Source of the DNA: Gonapodya prolifera JEL478 | Lineage: Eukaryota > Monoblepharomycota > Monoblepharidomycetes > Monoblepharidales > Gonapodyaceae | Reading direction: 5' to 3' | Assembly: GCA_001574975.1 (NCBI GenBank) | Contig: KQ965737.1 | Span: 536,288-600,287 of the forward strand | DNA length: 64,000 bases | Shown: positions 22,951-34,200 of the stretch, piece after piece | Position numbering within the stretch: the stretch's first letter is position 1 | Layout of the letters: each line of letters starts with the position of its first letter | Notes under the pieces: generated by a model | The model's input: the letters and a program-made list of their open reading frames with translations, nothing else | What the model was told of the DNA's origin: nothing | The model's database searches: none | Position numbers and translations under genes: made by a program

Positions 22951-24703
22951 TGGCGTGAAGTCTTGGAACGATACCGATGGACGGGGTTACTCACAGTGGT
23001 CGGCGTCCCAATTGCACCAGCTCCGCTTGGCGTCGTCATATTCGCTTGCGACATATGTTGCGTCTGAGATAGAAGGAGTACCGGAGACTTCACGCGGTGG
23101 TGGCAGCGTCGAGTGGAATGGAAAATGGAGAGCCAGGTGGGTGGGGCAGCGAAAGGCTCATCGCCCATAAACGTCGCCGCTTCACGAAATCAATTTCAGC
23201 GAATCTTCTTAGAACACAAGCTTTTGTCAAGTTGCACAATCAGATTGTGAAGAGCAGCCCGCGGAGACACCTTTCCACTCGGGGAAGCAATGATATCGAT
23301 GCCTCGTGTGCTGCAGGTGCCAGGCGGATTCGCGCATGTCAAATCCCTACCGCAAAGTCAGCACCTCGGAGCGAGACACAAAATACAGACAGATCTAGTA
23401 AACGATATCTAGGATTTTAGAAAAAGAGTTCGAATGCTTTCTGGTTTGGCCATCCGATCCATTGGAAGCCGCGTCTTTGGCACTTGATTTCGCTTTTCCT
23501 CTATCAAATTCCAGTGCAACTGGATCATTAAATAAAGAGGTAGACGTCACAGAAAATCGTGGAGCCAAGGGACAAGAGGCCACGCGTTTATCTACGTTTC
23601 ATTGTGTTGCTTGTGAGAACGGGGGAGATGTTGAAGGGAAATAGAGAAGAAGCACCTCACTTTGTACTCTGTAATATCATTTACACATACAAGGATTGTG
23701 GACGTATGTCTGTGTACAGATGATATTTGAGCCCAGGCAGGGTTTAAGGAAGCAAAAAAAAGTTCCCATTTGGCATGAGGAGACACTCCCGAATGATGCT
23801 GCGCAAGAGACTGGCGAGTGCACACATACTTGGACTGGCCTTTGGTGAAGAGGCGCCAATTTTTTTAGGAGAGAGGCTCACATTTGCATCACGGACGGAT
23901 GACAGCGTCGTACAACAGCGGATCGCTTGCAAGCACGTTCGAGTTTTCAAGAAGCCTGGGCGTCTGGCAGGAGTTTGTCCCGTTTCCTAGAATCAGACGC
24001 TTGGTCCCGTTCCGCAGCCAATCACACCCCATTGCTATCAAAAGTTTCGCAGTAACTGTTTCGTGCTGGAAGAATCTTGGTTTTATGCATGCTATTCGTG
24101 CACCTCGCCTCCCATGTGCAATACGTACTCTCACACTTTCTTCCAGAGGAATGGTCATTTCGATTCGAGCACGCTTGGACTCTTTTCACTTCTGCTCGAG
24201 TTCTTTCAAGGCCACAAAAGTTAGATATGTATTAATAAAAGCTGTCTGTCACTTCAAAATGAGTGACGGACATAAGAAATACCATTATCCGACCACGCGT
24301 TGCGAAAAGACACGAATGTCAGTTTCCGACTGTACATGTCGAAAGACACGAAAGAGACATTCAAACAAAAAAGATGCTATCGTGCAGGTACTTTATTGTA
24401 CTCAACAAACAGAGCAACACGCGATGAAATTAGCACTATAATTTTTTATCAAGACAGCAATTGTGTAATGGAGTGAAGAGAGATGTTGCGTGAGCGTCAA
24501 GCGTGCGTTGAGATTACAATGATTTGTTTTGCTGCAGGGTGTTCATAAGGAGTAAAGGGCCATGATACAAGGCCATGATACAATGGTGTTACAGGTCATC
24601 AGTGGCTGCGGCCATTCTCACCACAACATCCCCCGTTTCCGCGTGGATTCACGGTGTTTTCCCCACGCTCTTCCCTCCACGCTCCGGAATTAGCACGGCT
24701 GCG
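22951..24703. other. Long intergenic region upstream of NPR2
   Basis: About 1.7 kb without a supported gene. Short open frames exist on both strands (one of about 180 codons from 23884 begins at a TTG), but none shows a recognisable domain or splice-linked partner. The last part is presumably the NPR2 promoter and leader. An upstream ATG at 24575 is in frame with the NPR2 start. Confidence 0.5.
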
Positions 24704-27700
24704 ATGAGTTCCGTGCGCCCACGGACGCACGACGTCAAGTTCAGTCGGATCGCGTGTCTTGTCTACTGCGAGTTCCACCACACCGAGGGATCAAAGATCG
24801 TGTACCAGATTCCAGAAGGTTTCCTGTCCTCGCCTGCACCCCAGCCTTCCTCCGCGTCCGCGTCCGCGTCCGACATCCTCGCCTCCTCCCACACTCCCCC
24901 TTCCCCTTCCACCGCCTCCACCGCCTCCGTCGCCACGCCCACCACCGTCGTTTCGCCAAACCCACAGCGCGCGCAGTCGCTGTCCGCAGTATCACATGCC
25001 TCGTCGTCCTCCGCGGCAGACCTGCTGTCCTTCCTGGCACACTCTCCACGGACACCAGCACGCTCACCCTCCCTCGGCCACGCTTTGCTGCCGCCCGCAA
25101 CGCCCGCCGCAGTGTCCGACCCCCTCTCGCCCTCTTCGTCCACGCACGATGCATTCATGCCCACAAGTCCGCAGGCCACGACAATCGAAGTCTCGCTGCG
25201 CCCATCCGCAGTCACTGACATCACACAGTCGCTCTCCATCGTGCACCCGCTCGTCGCGCCCCAGCAGCAGAGACACGCGCGCGCTCGCTCCTCCTCCACA
25301 TACACCTACGAGTCCGACGCGGCATCCCTCACGTCATCGCACACACATGGAGAATCGTCCTCACGCAGTCGTAGGCGCAGGCCCAGACACCACTCCGCAT
25401 GGGCGACCTCTTCCTCTCCCTCAGCCACGCTCGTCAGTGGTGCCACTGGTACCCCTGGTGCCACTGCGGGCTTAAGTGCAAGTGCAGGTGCAGGTCCATC
25501 TGCCTCTGACCCTCCTCCAAGCGTCATCCTCGGCGCAATCCCGCGCCGCCGAACCCGCCCGCGCACGCACACGGACCCCGCTGACATCCTCGCCGACGCG
25601 CGCGATCCCACAGCAGCAGAGGAAGAAGGAGACGACGACGGCGATGGAGATGGACATGGTAGTGGTGGAGCGGGTGCGGGTGGCGGGGACGCGGCCACCC
25701 GCACGTACGCCTCGGCCTCTGGCGCAGACCGTGACGCCTACGCTGACGCGGACATGTATGATTCGGACGCAGACTCGAACTCGGTCTCTGAGTCGGCGTC
25801 CTTCTCCGTCTCCATGTCGGCCTCGCTCTCCCTCTCGGAGATCATGGACAGGTCGGTCGACTCGCTCGCGCCGCATGTGCCGGTCGTGGGCGTTGGTGTG
25901 GGCGGTGGTTCGGTTGGAGGAAGTGGGGGAGTTGGTGCTGTTGGTGGGATGGGTGGGACAGGAGGAATCAGTGGGTCTGGTGGAGTGGGAGCTGGCGGAT
26001 TACGAAAAGCAGAGTCGGACTCAGGACACAGGAGAGGGTCTGGCGGGTCTGGAGCGGTGGGAAAAGCCGAGGGCACAGAGTCGGAATCGGGGCACAGAAG
26101 GGGGTCAGGGAACAACCTATCCGAGAGTTCGGGACACAGACGCGGGTCCGAGGGAGCGCGTGGGGCTGAGTCTGAACAGGGGCACCGAAGAGGGTCCGGT
26201 GGGTCTGCGGTAGTAGGAAAAGCAGATGGGACGGAGCTGGACTCGGGACAAAGAAGAGGGTCCGGTATATCTGGAGCGGTGGGAAAGAACGATGGGACTG
26301 AAGGACACAGACGTGGATCAGGCGTGAGCAGGGACAGCGCGTGCGAGACCGGTCCAGGTCCAAGGCGGGGCTCGGAGGGCGTCTCTGAGGGTGTTACGCG
26401 CCCGGCAGAGTCCGAGCAGGGGCACAGACGCGGCTCTGATGCCCCGTCTGAAGGGCAGGGTGGTGCGCAGGATCACCAAGCTCACGTCACCGTCGTGGGG
26501 GTCACCCCCGCGTACGACGTCGTGGCGGCGGGTGGCGGACAGGTTGACAGTGGAGACGTGGTGGGTCGGTTGTTGAATGGTGGCGGGATGGTGGAGACAG
26601 AGGGATCGAATACCACAGCGGGCGAGGGTGATCGAGTGTTGCAAGTAACAGAGGGCGCCTCTGGACCCTCATACGACCGTCCCAGCACAGGCGCGGACGA
26701 ACCCCCCGCCAACGCTCCCATCACACCACCACCGACTTCGTCGACGCCCACAACGGCATCGACGGCAACGTCCACGCCGCAATCCGCCATCACCGCCATT
26801 TACGCGCCATGTCACGTCCCCTCCCCCACAACTGGGGCGCAGAGTCATACTCCCCCACTCCCACCCGCGAAAGCCACCTCGTGGACGGTTCGCAATGCAC
26901 AGTGGGCATCTGGGGCATCGAATCCTTCTACGTCGCCCACGTCGCCCACATCACCCACATCCCCGCACCCGACGCACCGAGCCTCGGCCTCGATGCCCTC
27001 GTTCCCGTCTTCCTTCCCCACTCCCCCTCCAACCACCGCAACCACAACAGCGTCGACATCGTCCCTCCCCACACCCGCGGCACGGGTACACCAGCAGCCG
27101 CAACTCCGCGCGCCCAGACGTGCCACGTTCTCGGGCCTCCCGAGACCTAAAGCAGTGCTGCAGGGCGTCAGAACCGGGGTTGATGCCGATCATGTGCGGT
27201 CCGCGACGCCCGCATCTCCTGCCGCCACCACAACGACGCCCGCGTTTCACCCCCCGCCAACACCTCCGCCTGCGCAACTTCCTCCACCTCACCACTCCCC
27301 TGCTGTGTCGGCCACTGCGACCGCACCTCCTCGACGCGCGTCCAATCCGGTCTCCAGCACTGCAACTTCCTCGCCGGCCTCATCACCCCCACCCTCGTCA
27401 CCGCCCGGGCTCCCTGTGCTGGCGCTACATGCCGCGCGCACCGTGTCCTGGTCCGAAGCCACCTCGGCGCCACTCTCGCACCCTACCCCCCGTCCTCTGC
27501 GTGCCGCCTCGGCGCTGTCACCCCGCTCAGGGCCGGGTGGACACGCGCGCGCCGCGTCGTCCCCTGCATCCCCCCTGCTCTTGCCGGGTCCGGCGCGGTC
27601 TCCGCTTTCGGCCACTGTGGTGGGGAGCCCCGCAACCCAGACGACACACCCTCACAGCCACAGCCACCCGCACCCCTTGTCCCGGGCTCACGGGACCTTG

Positions 27701-29728
27701 TCGGTGGGTACGTCGCGCGCACCATCTGTCGGAGCGCGGCGTTCCCCCTCTGCGCCGTCGTCTCGGGCCAGCTCACCCGCCACCGGCGGTGGGGGTGGTT
27801 GGACGACGGCAAGCACGGCGGGGTCATCGCGGATCGACTTTGACCAGCTTAGCGACGTACTGATCCCCAAGCCCGAGCTCGCGCACAGGCTGTACGTGTA
27901 CCGCTTCTCCGGCGCCGTGACGGTTGCATCGTGGCCCTGTGTCGTGGAGGACGCTCGGTACCCCAGGAACAAGTTCTTGTGGAATTTGGGGTTCATTTTT
28001 GAGGGGAGCGGCGAGGGCGTGGTCTCGTACGAGCAGGTTATAAGGAAGTTGGGGAGGAATTTGCGTGCTTTGGAGGTGTGTTGAATTGGTTCTGTGTGGG
28101 GGGAGACTCGTCCTTTGTTCTCTGGCGTGGGGGTCCGTTGTACGTTGCACGTGGAGTGGGAGCGGAGCTTCTTGCGATTCAGACCCATGAATCGCCCGAA
28201 GTGACCCTCACCGTCTTCCCTTCCCAGGTCGAGTCCCAGTTCTTGTCCAACCCCTCTACAAAGCGACGACTACCGCAGATCCTCGAGCAGATCATGGAGG
28301 ATCTCAACGCCTACCACGAATGCCAGGTCACGTTGGGTGCGTTTTGTGGGGGTGGCGGTTTTAGTGGGCTTGTTTTGGAGCCTTGTCTCATAATTTGTTC
28401 TTCCACTCTTCCCATTCCACCACTCAAACAGACCCCGTCACCACTATCTCGCTGAAGCTGTTTCCAATGTACCCCGACCCGGCGCCGATCGACGAATGGG
28501 CTGTTCCCGTCGTTGTTATGCCAGGTGCGTGGGGTGCAGCGGACGCGTCGTGGGATTTGACATTGCTCAAAGTGAGTTTTGTCTCTCTCGTGATTAGTTT
28601 GCGGTGCGATTAAGGACACTTGCTGTTTCTATTTCTGTGCATCTCTTTTCACGCTACGATTGTTTCAACGTTGGAGATTTTCCCATACATCAACGGTGTT
28701 TGGAGTATGAGCCGGATCGCGCAAGAGTGCGACGTAGACATCAAGTTGTGCGGCATTGCGCTCCAGCATCTCGTGTGAGTGGCACTCCTGTAGTGACACC
28801 AACCACGTGTTGACCTCTTTGTATCCCAGCTACTACGGCATCGTCGCCCTCGCCGACATATTCCAGTACTCTAACGTGTACGCCACGACGCCCAGTCTTC
28901 GCCTCCTTCTGGACCCAAAAACGGGGCTCGCGATCAGATGCGCGCGGTTCTGCGCGGACTTGGGCAGCGAAATACCCAACACGGACAGCGACTTTGATTC
29001 GGACACGAGCAGCGTCGTCGCTGAGAGGACTATTGCAGGGCTCACACCGGGCGTCCTTATGGGCCTCTACGCGGGGATGAGACACGGGCTGACGGTCAAG
29101 CAGTGGGCCAAGAATGTAGGGATCGGTCACAGAGTCAAAGTGGACGTGAGGTGCGTCTCGTTATGTCCACCACAGCTTATTCAACGGCTAATCATTCCCA
29201 TCCTCACTTATTCTCAGACGATTCGTGCTCTTTGGCGTGCTGAACGGGCTCATCCGGCGAGTGCATCGTTACCCTGTTCTCGTGCAAATCGCGCAGACGG
29301 AGCAACAACCCACCTCTGCAACCCTTGCCACACCGACCACCATGAACCTGAGGTCTTCGGGCGCATCAGGTGGCGTTTCGCTGCTGACAGCAGGTCTAGG
29401 CAAGGAAAAGGAGGCGTCGAGTGACTGGATCGAGGAGGGAATGCTTGAAACGTTAAAGCCGTGAGTGTGGTATGCAATCTTCACCCGCAATCTATTCCAA
29501 GCGTTGATGTATTGCCTTCGCTCGGAACACGTCAAACGTGACCTTGACATGCTGCACAGCCTCCTCGACGGAAACCACCACTGCGACGAGCTTTGTACAA
29601 ACTTCCACGTTGGGCCGAAACGATTAGACGAACTGTGTGATGCTCTGTGTCGCTGGCTCAACCCTAGCGCAAATGCCGGCAAGGGTGGTGACGGCATGCT
29701 GTGGAGAGTACGCATGGTGTGGCGATGA
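24704..29728 (+). CDS. NPR2: NPR2/NPRL2, GATOR1/SEACIT subunit, with a giant disordered insert
   Basis: Subunit of the vacuole-associated SEACIT/GATOR1 complex, which restrains TORC1 during amino-acid shortage. Seven exons fit in phase: 24704-28075, 28228-28336, 28432-28571, 28677-28774, 28830-29150, 29218-29460 and 29560-29728. They encode 1483 residues. The N-terminus (SRIACLVYCEFHHTEGSKIV) is followed by roughly 1000 residues of Ser/Thr/Pro/Gly-rich sequence, and the conserved body resumes at FDQLSDVLIPKPELAHRLYV (about 27838). Later blocks are YPRNKFLWNLGF, ISLKLFP, DEWAVPVV, FPYINGVWSMSRIAQECDVD, ADIFQYSNVY, VRRFVLFGVLNGLIRRVHRY and LLDGNHHCDELCT. Yeast and animal members are far shorter (about 380-620 residues). 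A 43-residue N-terminal extension is possible from the ATG at 24575. The 3' part has a decayed copy at 21586-22665. Confidence 0.93.
26027..26440 (+). repeat. RRGS repeat array encoded within NPR2
   Basis: Eight copies of RRGS are encoded in about 140 residues, mostly in the setting GHRRGSG or GHRRGSE, separated by linkers such as GAVGKAEGTESES. RRxS is the classical consensus for cAMP-dependent kinase. The nucleotide sequence is diverged between units while the tetrapeptide is kept, which suggests selection on the protein. Confidence 0.85.
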
Positions 29729-29952
29729 CCTTTGGCATGTATGTCGGCCATGCGTCAATGTATCATATCATCTATATATCATCTCTGTCCTGGTTGTGTG
29801 GAATTCCACGTTTTGAAGAAGAATTAAAATCCATCTGATTGCAATTTCGTAACAACACAACTATGTACTAAAAAAGCAGACCTTGACGGTATTGCAAGAA
29901 AGAGTGCTCGCACTCGAAAGTCGCCATGTTCGCGTGTCCGCGACCGTGATGA

Positions 29953-30626
29953 TTACTCGTCATCGTCCTCATCATCCTTCTCGTCATCCTCTTCCTTGCT
30001 GGCCTGTAGTGGATGATGATATACATTGTTAAACAAAATTTAGGCGGAGGGTGACAACAGTTCATCGAACCTTCTTCTTGGTGGTTCCCTTTTCCTTGTC
30101 GTATTGAGCCTTGGCGCTGTTTGACCTGTCTTGGTACTTCTTCTTTTCGGAATCGTCGAGCTTCTTCCATTCGGCACCGATAAGCTTTCCCATCTCGCCT
30201 GAAATTCGGGTTGGATTGTGGGTTGAATAATATTGGAGCAACAACACCTCATGTCATTGCAATGAAATTAAACTGAAATTAACAGAAAGCACGTACCGAA
30301 AGTGGCATCAGGGTTGGCGGCTTTTACTTCAGGGCGCTTTTCCTGAGCGAAGAGCATGTAGGCTGTGTTGGGGAGTCGGGGACAAAATTAGCGCAACACC
30401 ACCGAGAACGGAAAAAAAAAGGAAGGGGATCGACGAAGTGCCGGTCGACAGCAAACAATGCGTTGGATGTGTTGTGAGAGCGTTGGGAAGTCTTGATACA
30501 TCCATCCGCCGGGGGCCTAATCGGTGGATCGTTCAACTCACCGGTCAAAGGCCTCTTGGGCGCATCCGGGTCCTTCTTCTTGGCGCCATCCTTTGCGCTG
30601 GCCTTGGGTTTAGCAGCTTTCGGCAT
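29953..30626 (-). CDS. NHP6: NHP6-like HMG-box chromatin protein
   Basis: Small single-HMG-box protein that bends DNA and assists nucleosome remodelling (FACT partner in yeast). Four exons join in phase. They encode MPKAAKPKASAKDGAKKKD and PDAPKRPLTG, then AYMLFAQEKRPEVKAANPDA, then GEMGKLIGAEWKKLDDSEKK, KYQDRSNSAKAQYDKEKG and TTKKK, then an acidic tail ASKEEDDEKDDEDDDE to a TAA at 29953-29955. About 112 residues. A basic N-terminal arm precedes the box, as in yeast NHP6. The gene is convergent with NPR2, with 224 bases between the stops. The 3' end of this gene is included in the decayed duplicate at 21586-22665. Confidence 0.95.
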
Positions 30627-31277
30627 AATGAATTGGAATAAGGATGTAGAAGGAGAGTGTCTGTTGGATGGACCAGGATTGATAAGCATATTGAGCCGGA
30701 ACGGTAAGAAAACGGGACGATTGTGGCGTCAAAAGACCGGCGAAATCCGCATTGGAATTCGGGCTGGCGTGCTGTCCGGATCGCGCCCAGCTTGGCTTTG
30801 AAAACGGTCTCGGGTATTGTCCCCCCTGCCGCCCGAAGAGGATGAAGAGGCGGCACGTGGCGACGTTGCCTGCCGGGAGCGAATCCACGCTCAAACAATC
30901 GTTTTCGATCCCTTTTGCCCCCTCCTGGGTCCATCGACGAACATCGACAAACTTGCGCGCCGGTGCCGCTCACCTATGGATGGTGCAGTGCTGCTCTCTC
31001 CCAGAGTGGTGGACAGGAGGGCTGCGCCCCAAACCAAAAAAAGAGCAAAAAGGTCAAACCAAAAATTGCAGGAATCCAATGATATAAAAATTGCCAAATA
31101 ATCAAACAATATTAATGATGGTAAATAACGAAGTCCTTTTTCATGAGAAGCAAATGAAAGGAAAGATCATGTCAATGGGATTGGTGTTCCCGCAACTGTG
31201 TTTGGCCGCGCTTGCGGGGAGCCAGCGCGCTCAATAGGCGGAAGTCGAAGCTCGTCTGGGTTGGGAAAGTACCCCCG
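30627..31277. other. Intergenic region upstream of NHP6
   Basis: Presumed NHP6 promoter followed by the 3' flank of CFAP57. An A-rich stretch is at about 31028-31070. No other gene was recognised. Confidence 0.5.
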
Positions 31278-34200
31278 TCAGCCCGCAAACAAACAACAAA
31301 CATGGCGACTCTTCAAGAACCCACTATTTAGAACAAGCATTTTGCCTGACTGACGCAAATGCACTTCTGCAGCGCGTTCCTCCCCTCTAATAACTTTCAA
31401 ATCTCGTCGAAGCTGATTAATTTCCCTAAACGCCGAAAAAGCGCGTTACTTTGGTTTTGACAGCCCCATGGAAGCACTCTGGTACTCACGTTATCAGCAT
31501 CACATTCTCCTGCATGACCCTCACGTTATCCGCCCGGTGAGTCGCCTGGTCTTTGGCGATTTTCTTCTGAAGCGCGGCCACGGTCCGCTCCAAGTGGTCC
31601 CGTTGTCGAGCGTATTCCTGCTGCACGTCTACTTCCACCTCGACCGGACCGTCTTCAGCAAGATTTGCATCCGTAGCTTGCTGACAGTATTTGTGATAAA
31701 GCCGTTTTATTTGATGCTGATTCGGCCGATCAACACCCCAGAAAACAACAGTGGAGGACAAAGTCAGATCCCTTACAAACAAAACATCATGTCTTCTCCC
31801 ACCTTGAGGGCCTTGGGATCTTGTATATGCTGCGCGCACTCGTACAGATCCACTTTGAACCGTTTCATTGTCGCAGCAAGCCTTTGCACTCGTGCACGCT
31901 CGGCCTCAGTTTCTTTTTCCGCAGCTTTGAGCTTGAGCTTCATTTCCGATATCGTCTTATCCAGATCCGAATTCGCTTTGAAGTATTGCTCAAGTTCCAC
32001 GTCCATATTCTGTTATCGGGGAATGGAAATGAAAACGTCCACATTCAGTTTCTTCAGTCAGGTGCCTCGATACAACAGAACTTCACCTTGATTTGCTCGG
32101 TCATGCCGTTAATGTCTTGCTCCCTTGGTTCGATCTGTCTCTTGAGCTCCTTGATCTTGTAGTCAAGCACGAACTTGAACTTTTCGAGCTCCTGATTCTT
32201 CTTTTTGAGGTCGTAGATACGCTTTTCTTTGTCTTGGATGGTCTCGTCTCGTTCTTGAATCTTTTTTATCGCGCTGTGATTTTAGCAATAGCCCCCATTA
32301 TCAACAAATACGAGTGACCACCACGCACCTCCTTCTTCAGGCCCAAGATATCCTTTTCCAGGCTTTTAATCGTTGCATGCAGCTTCTTCTCCTCCGCGTA
32401 CATCTTCGCAATTTCAGACTTGTTCTGCTCGATCTCGCTTTGGAACGTGCTGTATTTCTTCTTCATCACCCCGTACTCGCTCTTGAGGCGAAGTCCGACT
32501 TCGCGTTCCTCCTTGAGTCGCCGCTCGTATTTGTGCTTGATCTCGAGGACCTCTTTGTCGGCGTCTTCCTCCGTCTCTCGGGTGGTCTCTTGAAACTCTC
32601 GCGTTTGGAGCCGAATGCGCTCCTCGAGCTGAACATTCGATTTTCGATTGATTTCGAACAACATGTTGGGAACTCTTGCAAACAGAAGCACCTCGGGGAT
32701 AACCAACCCACCTGATGAATCTCCGCTTCCTTCTCCTTGAGCTTCTGCTCAAAATGGGCAGAAAGATCCCTCAAAGTCCTCTCCGTAGCATCTTCCGCGT
32801 CGCGCAGTTGGCGATCCCAGTGTTCCTTCATCTCCTCGTGCTTCCTCGAAATCTCTTGCAACTTGTCATACTCGGCCATCAGCTTGGTGCTGTGCTCTTG
32901 CTCCAGCCGAAGAAGCTCCTTGGCCTGAGCCTCCCGAGCCTCCCGCATTTCCTCGCTGTGGCGTGTCTCCTCCTTTTCCTTTTCGGACCGCAACACGGAC
33001 GAGGTGATCTTGTACGTCTCGATCTCTTGCACGTACTTGTCAGAGGTCTCCTTGAGCTTTTCGTTGTAGTTGAGATCCTTGATGCGCAATTGGTACTCAT
33101 TCTCCATCTTGAGTTCCTCAACACGAGCCTTGAGCTCAGTCATGGTTTGCAGCTTTTCCTCCAGGTCAGACTTCGTCACTAAGATCTTCGACGTTTAACA
33201 TGCAGTATTTGTTCACAGTCAGCCAATTGTGCATCAAAGTGGACCCTTCTGAAACTCCACGTACCTCATCGGCATATATCGGCTCCCTCTCTCTTTTGCC
33301 CCTGCCCTCCTTATCGCTGATCTTGTACACATACACGCAACCATCCTCTCCTGCTGTAAACAAGTATTGGTCGTCGTGGCTCACTCTCATCCTGCTTACT
33401 GCCCCCGCGTGTGCCATATGTTCAGCATATTCCACACTTTTCGTGTCCCCCGGCGCCATTGGGAACTTGATTGCCCTGACACATCCCCCCGCCGTTCCAG
33501 CAAAAAGCATTTTGCCGTTATGCGACGCAGCTACTTGGGTGTACACCACGTCGCTCTCGATCTCTCGTACAACGGTTGATTCCACGATCTCCCTCAGCGT
33601 TCGGTCCGACCCCACGGCGAACAATGACCGTCCATCGGGATGCAAAACTGCACTTGTGTAGTTACACGACTTGACGATCGACTCGCTGTCACGCTTCGGG
33701 CCTCCTTTTCCTCCAGGCCCACCTCCCCCTGAAGGTGCACCTGGATACATCTCACCCAGTGCCCACTCGTAAACCGCACCGTCAATGCCTGCCGTAACGA
33801 GCTTAGAGTCATCCGAGGACCAATGAAGGGAGCGAACTTTGCCGGAGTGGCCCTTGAGTGTTGCAAGGAGGTCGAATGTCCAGGTGGAAAAGATCTGCAC
33901 GGTAGTACCGTGAACTGCGGCGAAAAATTGCCCGCCAGTGGAGAAGCGACACTAAAACAGCAATATTTTGAGATGCCATTTTTGTATATGATTGTTTTTG
34001 TCAGCTTTCGCAAGTACCACAATCTTCGCCAACTGAACTCACCTCCCTACACCCTCTGATCGTGAACTCCCTGACCACTCTCACATCATCTACCAGCACG
34101 CAGCACATCCTCAACTTATCACTAAACCCCACGAGCACGTACAGTCCGCTGGGATGCAGGGCGATGCTGAAGGCCTCCTCCGCAAACACTTTGGCGACTT

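Noticed and set aside
23884-24441. Frame of about 185 codons upstream of NPR2
   Set aside because: It begins only at a TTG, shows no domain and has atypical composition. It was treated as chance.
24754-25475. Long open frames in the other phases across the NPR2 low-complexity region, on both strands
   Set aside because: They are a by-product of high GC content and biased third positions. The NPR2 frame joins both conserved ends and spans the whole stretch.
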